DNA of 58,035 nucleotides from CAYRLZ01 sp964425275 (GCA_964425275.1 CAYRLZ010000013.1:1-58035); one strand, 5' to 3'. Shown: positions 34,031 to 42,377, numbered from the stretch's first letter. A program made the numbers and translations. The notes: generated by a model from the letters alone, not told the origin.

Positions 34031-34462
34031 CTAAACCTTATGAAATTCCTCAGATACTATCTTCATTATCTCCCTTAAAATCTCCCTATCGCAACCCTCT
34101 CTTAAAATTCCTTTACTGTCCTCAAATAAGCATAAACCAGACATAACTCATCCCTTTCTTCTGAAATAAAAATTCTTTTACCATCTTGATGACCCTATCC
34201 TTTATCTCCTCACCCTTCGCATATCTCTCCACTGTCTCTTTCTGCCTTGTTTCTTGGAAAGGTTTCTGTCCTGCCAATCTCTTAACCTCCCTTCTAAAGG
34301 CATCACCTTTATCATCAGCGGTAATTTTAGCCCCTTTTCCTTATATCCCTTCTGAATTTCCTTCAACTTATTTACATTACTTCTATCCTCTCTTGTTTTT
34401 TCCAATCTCTGAAAGTATTCCTCGGCAAAGGCAAGAGAGTTAGATAAGATAATCCTATCCAA
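34031..34462 (-). pseudogene. Frameshifted small gene(s) of unknown family
   Basis: A TTG codon at 34462 has a strong site (AGGAGG, six-base spacing) and opens a Lys/Glu-rich frame (SNSLAFAEEYFQRLEK, VNKLKEIQKGYKEKG). At 34331-34338 (AAAAGGGG on the minus strand) the protein-like sequence passes into the -1 frame (KITADDKGDAFRREVKRL, VERYAKGEEIKDRVIKMVKE) and stops at 34122. A further frame, back in the first phase, runs ATG 34144 to 34031 (MSGLCLFEDSKGILREG). Two compensating shifts are most simply read as a decayed gene; a programmed -1 shift at A-AAG-GGG is possible. Its family is not recognised. The segment 33886-34030 shows nothing else. Confidence 0.45.
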
Positions 34463-34496
34463 ATTTTGCCTCCTGTTAATTACCCGAACAAAAGTT

Positions 34497-34528
34497 CTAT
34501 AACTATTGTTATATAACAATAGTTATAG
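34497..34528. repeat. 32-bp perfect palindrome heading repeat element copy 1
   Basis: AT-rich perfect inverted repeat centred on TATATA; the arms read CTATAACTATTGTTAT. A related 28-base palindrome at 57562-57589 differs by one base pair in each arm (T-A for A-T), a compensatory change. Together with the following head and array it forms a composite element. Confidence 0.8.
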
Positions 34529-34833
34529 TTTTCAAAGCCCGATTTTTGGTCCTAAGTCTTTGGTTTGCCGTAACTTATTGGATTTTTTAAGGAAGATAGG
34601 GGGTAGCCCTCTGGGTCGTCTTCTTGGTCTATTTTTTAACCTAATCCTTGGTCTAATTGAAAGCCTAATTTTCGGTCTAATTCTCTAACTATTTCTCTTT
34701 CTAACCGAAGGGCTAATTCTCTGTCTAATTGTTAGCGTAATTCTTTAAGTAATGGAGTTAGTAATTCTCGGTCTAATTCTCTGCCTAATTCTCAGTCTAA
34801 TTGAGCGTCTAATTCTCTAAGTAGTAGGACCAA
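34529..34833 (+). repeat. 12-bp-period repeat array 3 (CTAAT core) with conserved head
   Basis: Head 34529-34628 is followed by 17 units whose core (mostly CTAAT, first CTATT, four GTAAT/GTAGT variants) starts at 34629 and recurs every 12 bases to 34821 without an indel. Segment 34580-34631 matches the minus strand of 57457-57508 at 51 of 52 positions. The array lies between the decayed gene (minus) and the polysaccharide operon (plus). From 34834 to 35160 I see no gene; it is AT-rich with a short GTAAATCAATAACTTAT string also present near 3403. Confidence 0.85.
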
Positions 34834-35170
34834 ATACCCTATTATTTTTGCGACAGGTGGATAGTCTTATCAGAGGTCGCAATTGTTTTTTAAGTTATTG
34901 AAAAGTAAAGACTTAAAAAGAAGATAAAAGATTAGGGATTATATTAGCCTGTAAGACTTTTATAAGGTGATTAGGGTTGTTTTTTCTTTACGGTTTCCCT
35001 ACTAAATTTAAGCCATTGTAAATCAATAACTTATTTTATAAAAGATGGTTGTAAGGTTTGGTATAAGTAATGCATTAGTAAGGGTTTAGATGGTGCTGAA
35101 ATGAAAGGCAGGAAGGAATTTCAGAGAAAATGCGGCTCTCATCCGTGGGCCTATCCGGGGAATGAAAGGA

Positions 35171-35209
35171 GGCAACTAAAAATGGGAGGGAGTGATGGAG
35201 GAGAATAAG
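35171..35209 (+). promoter_or_regulatory. Overlapping short ORF with strong ribosome site before the flippase gene
   Basis: AAAGGAGG (35166-35173) precedes ATG at 35182 of an eight-codon ORF (MGGSDGGE, stop at 35206-35208). The flippase ATG at 35195 lies inside it in another frame, with GGGAGGGAG just upstream. The best ribosome site thus serves the short ORF, suggesting translational coupling or a leader peptide. Confidence 0.45.
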
Positions 35210-36715
35210 CAATCTTTATCTCTCTTCTTTTCTACGGAGAATATCGCTTTCCATTCTCTATTTTATCTCTTTTCATCGGTTGGTCCAGCGCTCTTCCAGA
35301 TTTTTCTCGTCTTTTTCTTAGCCCGATATATTTCACCGGCGAAATTTGGTAATTTTATGCTTGTTTATTCAGCCCTCACTCTTCTTGTTCTAACGGTAAC
35401 CGCTTGGATTGATGGCTCAAATTTAAGGTTTTATGCGGTATATGAAGGGACGAAAGATTATCAGAAATTTTTTAGCACGGTCTTCGCTTCACTTTTCCTA
35501 TTACTCTTCGCCGTAAGTGGTCTCCTTCTTTTATTGGCAGTTATTCTTAAAGAAAGATTAACGTCAGGAATGTGGAGTATGATTAGCGCGGGCATTTTGG
35601 CAATGCCATTTTATGGTATTATATTTTCGGGGAGTGTCTTTTTACAATCCGCGGTCCGACCAAGGGCGTATGCCTTTCTCAGATTAGCATTTTTTCTTTT
35701 GAGTTTTTTACTTGGTATATTTTTTATCTTGCGATTTAACTATAACCCGAATGGTATCTTTTTTGCCTGGATAGTAGCCGGTGTGATATTGTTGCCCTTT
35801 CTTTTGAAAACGGTCTCCTTCGGTCAGAATTTTCGGATTAAGGAGATAAAAATGGATTTACTTCGGGAAATTTTTATCTATGGCGCGCCGTTCATCGCAA
35901 CGAAGATTTGTTGGCTTCTTCCGGGAAATATTGAGCGGTATCTATTAAGGATATTTAAGGGGGCGAGTGAAGTGGGGCTATATTCTACGGGATGGGCACT
36001 TTCTAATAAGGCGCTTCTTTTTTTCTCTTTCTTAACGGCGGCGACTTATCCTTTGGTGTGTAAATGTTATGAAGAGGAAGGGAAGGATTCCGTGCCGGGG
36101 TTTTTAAGAGGATTGGTGAGGATTTACTTTCTCTTTTCCTTTCCATTAGTAATACTCTTATCCGGATTAGCCAGAGATATTTTCACTCTCTTCTTAAATT
36201 CGGCTTATCAATCTGGGTATATTTTACTGCCGTTTATTACTCTGGGCACCTTCTTTTTCGGGTTAGGTCAGTATACCTCTAAGGGGCTGATCTTAGAAAA
36301 GAAGACCAACACTTATCTCTGGGTAGTGGCTTCCTTCGCCGCACTTAACCTATTATTGAATTTTCTTCTTATTCCTTTCTTCGGGATGCTTGGGGCAAGT
36401 ATTGCCTATCTCTTAGCTAATTTCTACTTTGCGGTCGCGGTGAAAGTAAAGAGTGATTACTTTTTACCCTTTGCCCTACCTTGGAAATCCCTGAACCGGA
36501 TTATCACCTCCGCAATCTTTTCTGCCGTGGTGATTTTCCTTTTGCATCAATTACTGCCCACTAAGATTCTCTTCTTTATCGTTAAGAGTTTAATTGGTCT
36601 TGCGACCTATCTTTTTGCCCTCTTGGTTTTAGGTGAGATAAGAACCAGAAATGTCCTGCGGGTTTTCCGCTACATCGGAAGGGGACTGGCCTATGGCTAT
36701 AGCAAAAAGACGTAA
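35195..36715 (+). CDS. Wzx-type polysaccharide flippase (MOP superfamily)
   Basis: 506 residues with about 12 to 14 membrane segments, as in O-antigen/teichoic flippases of the MOP superfamily. The start (ENIAFHSLFYLFSSVGPALF, then FLARYISPAKFGNFMLVYSA) is typical: such proteins begin with a helix ending in a YGxF-type motif. It moves undecaprenyl-linked glycan units across the inner membrane. First gene of the polysaccharide operon; the next gene overlaps it by 23 bases. Confidence 0.88.
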   Translation: MEENKQSLSLFFSTENIAFHSLFYLFSSVGPALFQIFLVFFLARYISPAKFGNFMLVYSALTLLVLTVTAWIDGSNLRFYAVYEGTKDYQKFFSTVFASLFLLLFAVSGLLLLLAVILKERLTSGMWSMISAGILAMPFYGIIFSGSVFLQSAVRPRAYAFLRLAFFLLSFLLGIFFILRFNYNPNGIFFAWIVAGVILLPFLLKTVSFGQNFRIKEIKMDLLREIFIYGAPFIATKICWLLPGNIERYLLRIFKGASEVGLYSTGWALSNKALLFFSFLTAATYPLVCKCYEEEGKDSVPGFLRGLVRIYFLFSFPLVILLSGLARDIFTLFLNSAYQSGYILLPFITLGTFFFGLGQYTSKGLILEKKTNTYLWVVASFAALNLLLNFLLIPFFGMLGASIAYLLANFYFAVAVKVKSDYFLPFALPWKSLNRIITSAIFSAVVIFLLHQLLPTKILFFIVKSLIGLATYLFALLVLGEIRTRNVLRVFRYIGRGLAYGYSKKT

Positions 36716-37427
36716 GGTTAATCGGGCGATTATCCTGGCCGCGGGAAATTCCCGTCGGCTCTTTCCCTTAACCAAGACCTGCCCGAAATGTCTCCTTGGG
36801 ATTAATGGCCAGACACTTTTAGAAAGAACCCTCTCGGCTTTGGTTGAGAGTGATATTAAAGAAGTAATCATTATCACCGGGCACGGAAGATTTCGGGTTG
36901 AAAAGGCCGTGGCGGAATTTAATTATTCCGGTTGGGTGAGGTTTTTATTTAATCCCTTCTATGCGGTCACGAATAATCTCGTCTCCTTAGGATTGGCCCG
37001 ACCTCTAATGGATGACGGTTTTCTTTTGATCAATTCTGATCTTTATTTTGATAACCGAATATTGTTTAAGTTAACCGAGGCAGAAGGTGATTGTCTGGTT
37101 ATTGAGCGGCAAAAGCCCCTTGGCGAAGAAGAGATGAAAGTGAAGATTGAAGACGGGCGGATAGTAGATATCGGCAAGGATTTGTTGCCTTCGGTGGCAA
37201 GTGGTGAGTATATCGGGATGGCAAAGTTCTTAGCTCGTGGTGGGAGTTTATTGAAGGAGAAGTTGACCGAACATTTAGCAAGAAATGGTTATCAAGAATT
37301 TTATGAGTCGGCAATCAAGGACCTATTCGTTCCCATCCCGATAAAGCCAGTCTTTACCGATGGGTTGCCCTGGATTGAGATTGATACCCCAGAGGATTTA
37401 GCAAAGGCACAAGACCTTGGGATATGA
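36693..37427 (+). CDS. Sugar/alcohol-phosphate nucleotidyltransferase (LicC/RmlA-like)
   Basis: 244 residues with the Rossmann-like nucleotidyltransferase fold. AIILAAGNSRRLFPLT carries the phosphate-binding loop, PKCLLGINGQTLLER the conserved lysine, and LLINSDLYFDN the metal-binding aspartate. A C-terminal EIDTPEDLAKA is shared with CTP-using members. Followed by G1P dehydrogenase and a CDP-alcohol phosphotransferase, so a CTP:glycerol-1-phosphate (or polyol phosphate) cytidylyltransferase role is inferred. ATG at 36693 is chosen over 36651 because GGAAGGGG precedes it and the protein then begins as its relatives do. Confidence 0.75.
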   Translation: MAIAKRRKVNRAIILAAGNSRRLFPLTKTCPKCLLGINGQTLLERTLSALVESDIKEVIIITGHGRFRVEKAVAEFNYSGWVRFLFNPFYAVTNNLVSLGLARPLMDDGFLLINSDLYFDNRILFKLTEAEGDCLVIERQKPLGEEEMKVKIEDGRIVDIGKDLLPSVASGEYIGMAKFLARGGSLLKEKLTEHLARNGYQEFYESAIKDLFVPIPIKPVFTDGLPWIEIDTPEDLAKAQDLGI

Positions 37428-37445
37428 GAAAATGGAGGTAGGTTT

Positions 37446-38555
37446 ATGGCTTTCTTAGGTAGAGGGATTGAGGTTCCACTCTTTCTCCGGATTAAAAAAG
37501 GGATACTGTCAGAAATTGATGGAGTGGTAAAAGAGGAAAATCTCTATTTCCGAAAGCCATTGATTGTTGCCGATGAACTGACCTGGCGGATTGCCGGAGA
37601 GAAGGTGGCTAACTCTTTTGGCGAGGCCTCTTCTATAATAATTGAGGATAATCGTTGGGAGGAAGTCGTCCGGACAAAGAGAGTGATTGAGGAGAAGGGG
37701 GTTGATTTAGTGATTGGGGTCGGGGGAGGAAAGGCGATTGATATTGGGAAATATACCTCTTTCCTCTCCCGGATAAATTTCATCTCTTGCCCAACCGCTC
37801 CGGCTCATGACGGAATATCTTCGCCGGTAGCGGTAATCCGAAAGGAAGGTGAGACACTGAGCCTTGGGGCGAAGATGCCAATGGGGATTATTGTTGATTT
37901 GGATATAATTAAAAACGCCCCATTATTAACCATACTCTCCGGCATCGGTGATTTGGTTTCTAACCTCTCGGCGGTTGAGGATTGGCAATTAGCCGTGAGG
38001 CGAAAAAAAGAGCGGTTGGATACCTTTGCTTATATCCTTTCAAAACAGGCAGCGCTTGCCTTTATGAGTAACGGTCATTTTACCTCTCACACCGATACCG
38101 CCTTCTTAGAGCGGCTTTTGGAGGGTTTGGTGATGAGTGGTATCGCGATGGAGATTACCGGCTCTTCCCGGCCGTGTAGCGGTGCCGAACACCTGATCAG
38201 TCATGCCTTGGATAGAATCCTTCCGCAACCTTATCCCCACGGGATTCAGGTTGGTTTGGCCACCCTCTTTACTAATGCCCTGCGGGGAAATTCCTGGAAG
38301 AAGATAAGAAATTTTTTCCTCAAGGTTGGATTTCCAACTTCCCCGGACCTGATTGGTATTAGGAAAGAAGATTTTTTATCGGCCTGTGCAATGGGACCAA
38401 AGATGCGCAAAGGACGATGGACGATTCTTGATGAAAAAGCGATTGAAGACTTCCCGAGAGTCTATGAAGAGGTTTATGAGGCGGTTAGACCGTTTGCCTA
38501 CGGCACGGCACCGCAGAACATAAAGAAGAGAGATAAAATACCGATTACCAGTTAA
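37446..38555 (+). CDS. sn-glycerol-1-phosphate dehydrogenase (EgsA/AraM-like)
   Basis: 369 residues in the iron/zinc-dependent alcohol dehydrogenase-like superfamily. GVGGGKAIDIGKYTSFL is the nucleotide-binding glycine motif; SCPTAPAHDGISSPVAV contains the first metal ligand (Asp), SGAEHLISHALD the second (His) and PYPHGIQVGLATLF the third (His). These match archaeal G1PDH and Bacillus AraM, which reduce DHAP to sn-glycerol-1-phosphate. A ribosome site (GGAGG) precedes the ATG. Its product would feed the flanking nucleotidyl- and phosphotransferases. Confidence 0.88.
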   Translation: MAFLGRGIEVPLFLRIKKGILSEIDGVVKEENLYFRKPLIVADELTWRIAGEKVANSFGEASSIIIEDNRWEEVVRTKRVIEEKGVDLVIGVGGGKAIDIGKYTSFLSRINFISCPTAPAHDGISSPVAVIRKEGETLSLGAKMPMGIIVDLDIIKNAPLLTILSGIGDLVSNLSAVEDWQLAVRRKKERLDTFAYILSKQAALAFMSNGHFTSHTDTAFLERLLEGLVMSGIAMEITGSSRPCSGAEHLISHALDRILPQPYPHGIQVGLATLFTNALRGNSWKKIRNFFLKVGFPTSPDLIGIRKEDFLSACAMGPKMRKGRWTILDEKAIEDFPRVYEEVYEAVRPFAYGTAPQNIKKRDKIPITS

Positions 38556-38556
38556 A

Positions 38557-39267
38557 ATGGATTACCCTTCGTTATTGGTTGATAATGACTTGGTAAAACA
38601 GAGGCGGCAAATCGCCCAGAAACCAAAAGACCAGGAAGAGTTTTGGGCTTTCTATGTATTACGACCGTTCTCAATTTATTTTTCCTTTATTCTGCAAAGA
38701 CTCCATCCCAACTTGTTAACGATTACTGGGATATTCCTGATGATTTTGGCTTCGGGCTTTTTCTTGTCCGGCCAATTACTCTTCGGCTGCTTGGTTTTTC
38801 AGGCGGCTTATTTATTTGACTGTCTGGATGGCGAAGTCGCCCGGCTTAATCAAAAGTTCTCCCGCTACGGTAAATCCCTTGACTTTCTATTACATGCAAT
38901 AGATGTCCCGTTATTATGGTCTTTCACCTTAGGGATAAGAAAAAGTCTTCTAATACCTTATTATCAAATGGTAATCATTTTTTTACTGGCCTTAGTTAAT
39001 TTTGTTGGTCCGCGACTTTATCATTACTTAAAAAGGACCAATGGTTTTGATTTAGCCTCACAGTTAAGGCGGAAGAATTTTATATATAACTTCCTCGCTT
39101 TTCTCTTCTCATCGCTCGGGATATACACCATTGCGCTACCGTTCATAATCTTTCTGCCCGGTTTCTTGCCCACCCTCATTCTTATATGTCTGAGCGGTTC
39201 CTTAGCCAAGACCTTTGCCCGATTAATCATTGGTCATAAGAATTTTTTAAGGAGGCCGGGTGATTAA
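38557..39267 (+). CDS. CDP-alcohol phosphotransferase family protein
   Basis: 236 residues with about six membrane helices. The family motif D-x2-D-G-x2-A-R-x8-G-x3-D-x3-D is present as DCLDGEVARLNQ, then SRYGKSLDFLLHAID: the first three aspartates are in place but the fourth position is His (LDFLLH) rather than Asp. Members join a CDP-alcohol to a second alcohol at the membrane. It starts one base after the G1PDH gene stop. With its two neighbours it may put a glycerol-1-phosphate group on a lipid or glycan; an inositol/polyol version is the alternative. Confidence 0.8.
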   Translation: MDYPSLLVDNDLVKQRRQIAQKPKDQEEFWAFYVLRPFSIYFSFILQRLHPNLLTITGIFLMILASGFFLSGQLLFGCLVFQAAYLFDCLDGEVARLNQKFSRYGKSLDFLLHAIDVPLLWSFTLGIRKSLLIPYYQMVIIFLLALVNFVGPRLYHYLKRTNGFDLASQLRRKNFIYNFLAFLFSSLGIYTIALPFIIFLPGFLPTLILICLSGSLAKTFARLIIGHKNFLRRPGD

Positions 39268-40600
39268 CGGAAAAGTAAATTTTTGGCGGACAAGAAGTTT
39301 GCCTCTCCCCTATTTACTTTATCTCTTAGCCATCGCCCTGGCCGTCGCTTTGTATACCCATTTTCCAATTACACTTTTTCTTGTCGTTTTTTGCGGAATA
39401 ACCGGACTTTGCCTCTTTAAGCCAGATTGGGGATTATCTTTATGGGCTGGGCTTTTAGGGATTCAGTTAATGACCGTTGGTTCTTTGGGGATTAATATTG
39501 CCCCTTCTGATTTATTTCTAATTCCTCTGACCCTGGTGGTTAGCGGTCAAATCCTCACCGGCAAACGGGTTTATAAAAAGAGCAATTTAGCCATCTGGAT
39601 TTTTCTCCTCTTAATTAGCCTCACCTTAGGGCTTGGTGTATTTTATCGGTCTTTTGGTTATCTATCTTCTTATACCCTGTTGAATAAATATCTCGGTCTT
39701 ATCAGTTTGGCGCTTGCCTTTTTTATTGTCAAGCACTTCGTCAATGATGACGAAGAGTTAAATAAATTAATTAACGTCTTTTTTGTTTCCGGTTCCTTAA
39801 TTAACCTCTTGGTCTTAAGTCTTTATCTCCTGAGCGTTAGCGGACGGGTGCATTTCCTTTCCGATACTATAAGGGAAGGCGGCAGATTAAGGGGTTTTCT
39901 CTGTGACCCCAATGCCTATGCCGGATATGTTTCTATCCTATTACTTTTCTCACTCTCTTTTCTTCTAACTGGTGAGCGGAAAGGACCTCTTTTATTCTCT
40001 TTATTTAATACCCTTCTTTTGACCTTGTCACTTTTCTTCACCTTTTCCCGAACCGGCTGGCTCGGATTTCTCATTGGTCTTGGGGTTATTTTGTTTCTTA
40101 GCAAAAAAATAAAACCGGCCTTATTATATTCGGCGCTACCTTTTCTCAGTTTTTTAGTCTTAATGCTCATTCTGCCCCACTTTGGACTGAGGCCAGACTT
40201 TTTTATCTTCCGCAAATGGACCTACTATGAGCGCCTGGATTTAATGAGTAAGGGGTGGGATTTATATAAGGAGAATTATTTATTAGGGATTGGGCTGGGA
40301 ACCTTTCGGCAACTCTTCCCAACAATAATTCACAACTCATTTGTCTGGATATTGGTGGAAACCGGACCTTTGGGCTTGATTGCCTTAATTGGACTCTTTA
40401 TCCAGGCGATTTCTGATTTGCTAAGATATGATGTTGGTAAATTGCGTGTGCCGGTGCTTAGTGGTCTTTTCGCTTATATCGGGTTAGCGATGGGGATTGA
40501 AGCCCTTTATCAGCGACCGCTCTGGCTTTTTCTCGCCTTGGGCTCGGCACTCAGTCAAATTAGATTGGAGCAAAAAGAGAAAGGAAAAGATAGCCAATGA
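39260..40600 (+). CDS. O-antigen ligase/polymerase-like membrane protein (Wzy family)
   Basis: 446 residues with about 11-12 membrane spans. Wzy_C-type features: GGRLRGFLCDPNAYAGYVSI, FTFSRTGWLGFLIGL, and the extracytoplasmic loop GIGLGTFRQLFPTIIHNSFV followed by ILVETGPLGLIAL. The HN-x-F...E-x-G pattern is the shared signature of polymerases and ligases, so which activity it has cannot be told. Overlaps the previous gene by eight bases and the next by four. Confidence 0.85.
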   Translation: MINGKVNFWRTRSLPLPYLLYLLAIALAVALYTHFPITLFLVVFCGITGLCLFKPDWGLSLWAGLLGIQLMTVGSLGINIAPSDLFLIPLTLVVSGQILTGKRVYKKSNLAIWIFLLLISLTLGLGVFYRSFGYLSSYTLLNKYLGLISLALAFFIVKHFVNDDEELNKLINVFFVSGSLINLLVLSLYLLSVSGRVHFLSDTIREGGRLRGFLCDPNAYAGYVSILLLFSLSFLLTGERKGPLLFSLFNTLLLTLSLFFTFSRTGWLGFLIGLGVILFLSKKIKPALLYSALPFLSFLVLMLILPHFGLRPDFFIFRKWTYYERLDLMSKGWDLYKENYLLGIGLGTFRQLFPTIIHNSFVWILVETGPLGLIALIGLFIQAISDLLRYDVGKLRVPVLSGLFAYIGLAMGIEALYQRPLWLFLALGSALSQIRLEQKEKGKDSQ

Positions 40601-41754
40601 GGGTATTACAGATAATTGGCAATTCTCGTTTTGGTGGTGGAGTTTATTATGTGCTATCAATTGCCCGCCAGTTAAGTAAAGAGGGGCAGGAGATCTTCAT
40701 CTTAGTGGAAAATCCGGTTTGTGCCCAATATTTCCGGGAGGCTGGTTTTAAGGTTCTCTCAACGAATGCCTTCCGACGAGAGATCTCGCCCTATTATGAC
40801 TTAAAGGCATTGGGCAGGCTGATTTATCTGATTAACCGCCTAAGACCGGATTTAATCCATACCCACACCTCAAAAGGTGGATTCATCGGTCGGTTAGCGG
40901 CAAGGATTGCCAAAGCCAAAAAGGTCATTCATACCGTTCATGGGTTCGCCTTCCATGAATTCTCTTCTCCCTTTGCCCAGGCATTTTATTCCTGGTTGGA
41001 GAGATATGCCAGCCGGTTTTGTCAACGGTTGATATTTGTGAATAAAAAGGATTGCGATTGCGCCCGGGAGAAAAAAATCGGCGATGAGCGAAAGAGAAGA
41101 ATAGTTTATAATGGGATTAATTATCGGGCGATTGAAAAGATTTCTCCTAATTACCAATTGAAGAATGAACTGCGTCTTCCGGATGATGCCTTTCTTTTAA
41201 CTTTTACCGGAAGGCTCTCCGCGCAAAAAAATCCTAAGGTTTTAATTGAAGGTCTGCCCAATATCTTAAAAGATTACCCCAATACCTACCTCCTCTTAAT
41301 CGGTGATGACCTGGGCTTGGAAAAAGAGTTAAGGGTAAAGGCAAAGCGATTAAAGGTTTATGATAATGTGAGGTTTTTGGGGTTTCGTAAGGATTGTGTT
41401 GCCTGTCTTAAATCATCCGATTGCTTTGTCCTGCCTTCTTTATGGGAAGGTCTTTCTATCTCCCTTTTAGAGGCAATGGCTTGTGGACTACCTTGCCTCG
41501 TTTCGGATATTAAAGGGAATAATGAGGTAATTGTTGATGGGAAGAATGGTTTTTTATTTCCCCCGAAGGCGCCTGATTGTTTTGCGGAAAAGGTGAAACA
41601 ATTGATTGCCTCAAAAGAACTGCGGAGGCGATTAGGTGAAGAGGCAAAAAGAACGGTTAGAGAATTATTCTCCGAGGAGATATTCTTAAGGGAGACGATG
41701 AAGATTTATCAGGAATGTGGGCTTGTGAGCCGCTTTACCCAAGGAGTATCTTAA
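40597..41754 (+). CDS. Family 4 glycosyltransferase
   Basis: 385 residues with the GT-B fold: RVLQIIGNSRFGGGVYYV at the N-terminus, LIHTHTSKGGFIGRLAARI, TVHGFAFHEFSSP, then the C-terminal nucleotide-sugar site LLTFTGRLSAQKNPKVLIEG and the E-x7-E motif region PSLWEGLSISLLEAMACGLP. Retaining transferase, donor and acceptor unknown. It starts in an ATGA overlap with the polymerase gene. Confidence 0.92.
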   Translation: MRVLQIIGNSRFGGGVYYVLSIARQLSKEGQEIFILVENPVCAQYFREAGFKVLSTNAFRREISPYYDLKALGRLIYLINRLRPDLIHTHTSKGGFIGRLAARIAKAKKVIHTVHGFAFHEFSSPFAQAFYSWLERYASRFCQRLIFVNKKDCDCAREKKIGDERKRRIVYNGINYRAIEKISPNYQLKNELRLPDDAFLLTFTGRLSAQKNPKVLIEGLPNILKDYPNTYLLLIGDDLGLEKELRVKAKRLKVYDNVRFLGFRKDCVACLKSSDCFVLPSLWEGLSISLLEAMACGLPCLVSDIKGNNEVIVDGKNGFLFPPKAPDCFAEKVKQLIASKELRRRLGEEAKRTVRELFSEEIFLRETMKIYQECGLVSRFTQGVS

Positions 41755-41759
41755 AAAAG

Positions 41760-42377
41760 ATGAAGAAGCGTCTCTTTGATATCATAATTTCGGCGAGCCT
41801 CTTAATCCTTACCTCGCCTTTGATTTTACTCCTAACCATCCTTATCCCTTTAACATCTAAGGGGAGACCATTTTTTAAGCAGAAGCGGGTTGGGAAATGG
41901 GGGAAGATATTTACCATCTATAAATTCCGAACGATGAAAGAGAATTCGCCAAAAGTAAGAAATATTGATGGGTCTTCTTATTACTCATTAGTGGACGAAA
42001 GAATAACTATCTTAGGTTCGTTTTTAAGACAATGGGGATTAGATGAGTTGCCACAACTTTTCAATGTCCTAAAAGGTGATATGAGTATCGTTGGACCCCG
42101 ACCGGATGAACCCGACCAGGTGGAGTTATATGAGATTAAAGAGTTTCGGAGGCTTTTAGTCAAACCCGGGATTACCGGTTTAGCCCAGGTCTGTGGTCGC
42201 AATTCTCTCTCTTGGAAGAAGCGAAAGGAAAAGGACATTGAATATGTAAAGAAGGTATCCCTCTTCTTTGATTTAGACATCCTCTTGAAGACATTGGGAA
42301 TTATTTTAAGAAAAGAGAAGCAATTCACAGCGTCTATTTGCGATGAGGATAAGGAGCAAAAAAATGTGGTTGGGTAA
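41760..42377 (+). CDS. Initiating undecaprenyl-phosphate sugar phosphotransferase
   Basis: 205 residues, the short monotopic PglC/WcaJ-catalytic type: one hydrophobic segment (about 9-30), KRVGKWGKIFTIYKFRTMKE, DERITILGSFLRQWGLDELP with the catalytic DE pair, LKGDMSIVGPRPDEP and PGITGLAQVCGRNSLSW. It starts glycan synthesis by moving a sugar-1-phosphate to undecaprenyl phosphate. ATG at 41760 is chosen because MKKRLFDIIIS is the standard beginning; AAGGAG lies 13 bases upstream. It overlaps the acetyltransferase gene by 14 bases. Confidence 0.9.
   Translation: MKKRLFDIIISASLLILTSPLILLLTILIPLTSKGRPFFKQKRVGKWGKIFTIYKFRTMKENSPKVRNIDGSSYYSLVDERITILGSFLRQWGLDELPQLFNVLKGDMSIVGPRPDEPDQVELYEIKEFRRLLVKPGITGLAQVCGRNSLSWKKRKEKDIEYVKKVSLFFDLDILLKTLGIILRKEKQFTASICDEDKEQKNVVG

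Noticed and set aside
34497..34528. Insertion-sequence terminal repeat
   Set aside because: No transposase lies between the two palindromes, they are not ends of one segment in the usual orientation, and no target duplication is visible.
34629..34833. CRISPR array
   Set aside because: The repeat period is 12 bases with a five-base core, far below the 23-50 base repeats and 26-50 base spacers of CRISPR, and no cas gene is present.
35034..35194. Riboswitch before the flippase operon
   Set aside because: A GC-rich patch (GGCTCTCATCCG) precedes the ribosome site, but I could not match it to any riboswitch class or build a convincing fold by eye.
37446..38555. Archaeal membrane-lipid pathway
   Set aside because: Only G1P dehydrogenase is present; no prenyl transferase or CarS gene is in the window, so lipid synthesis is not supported.
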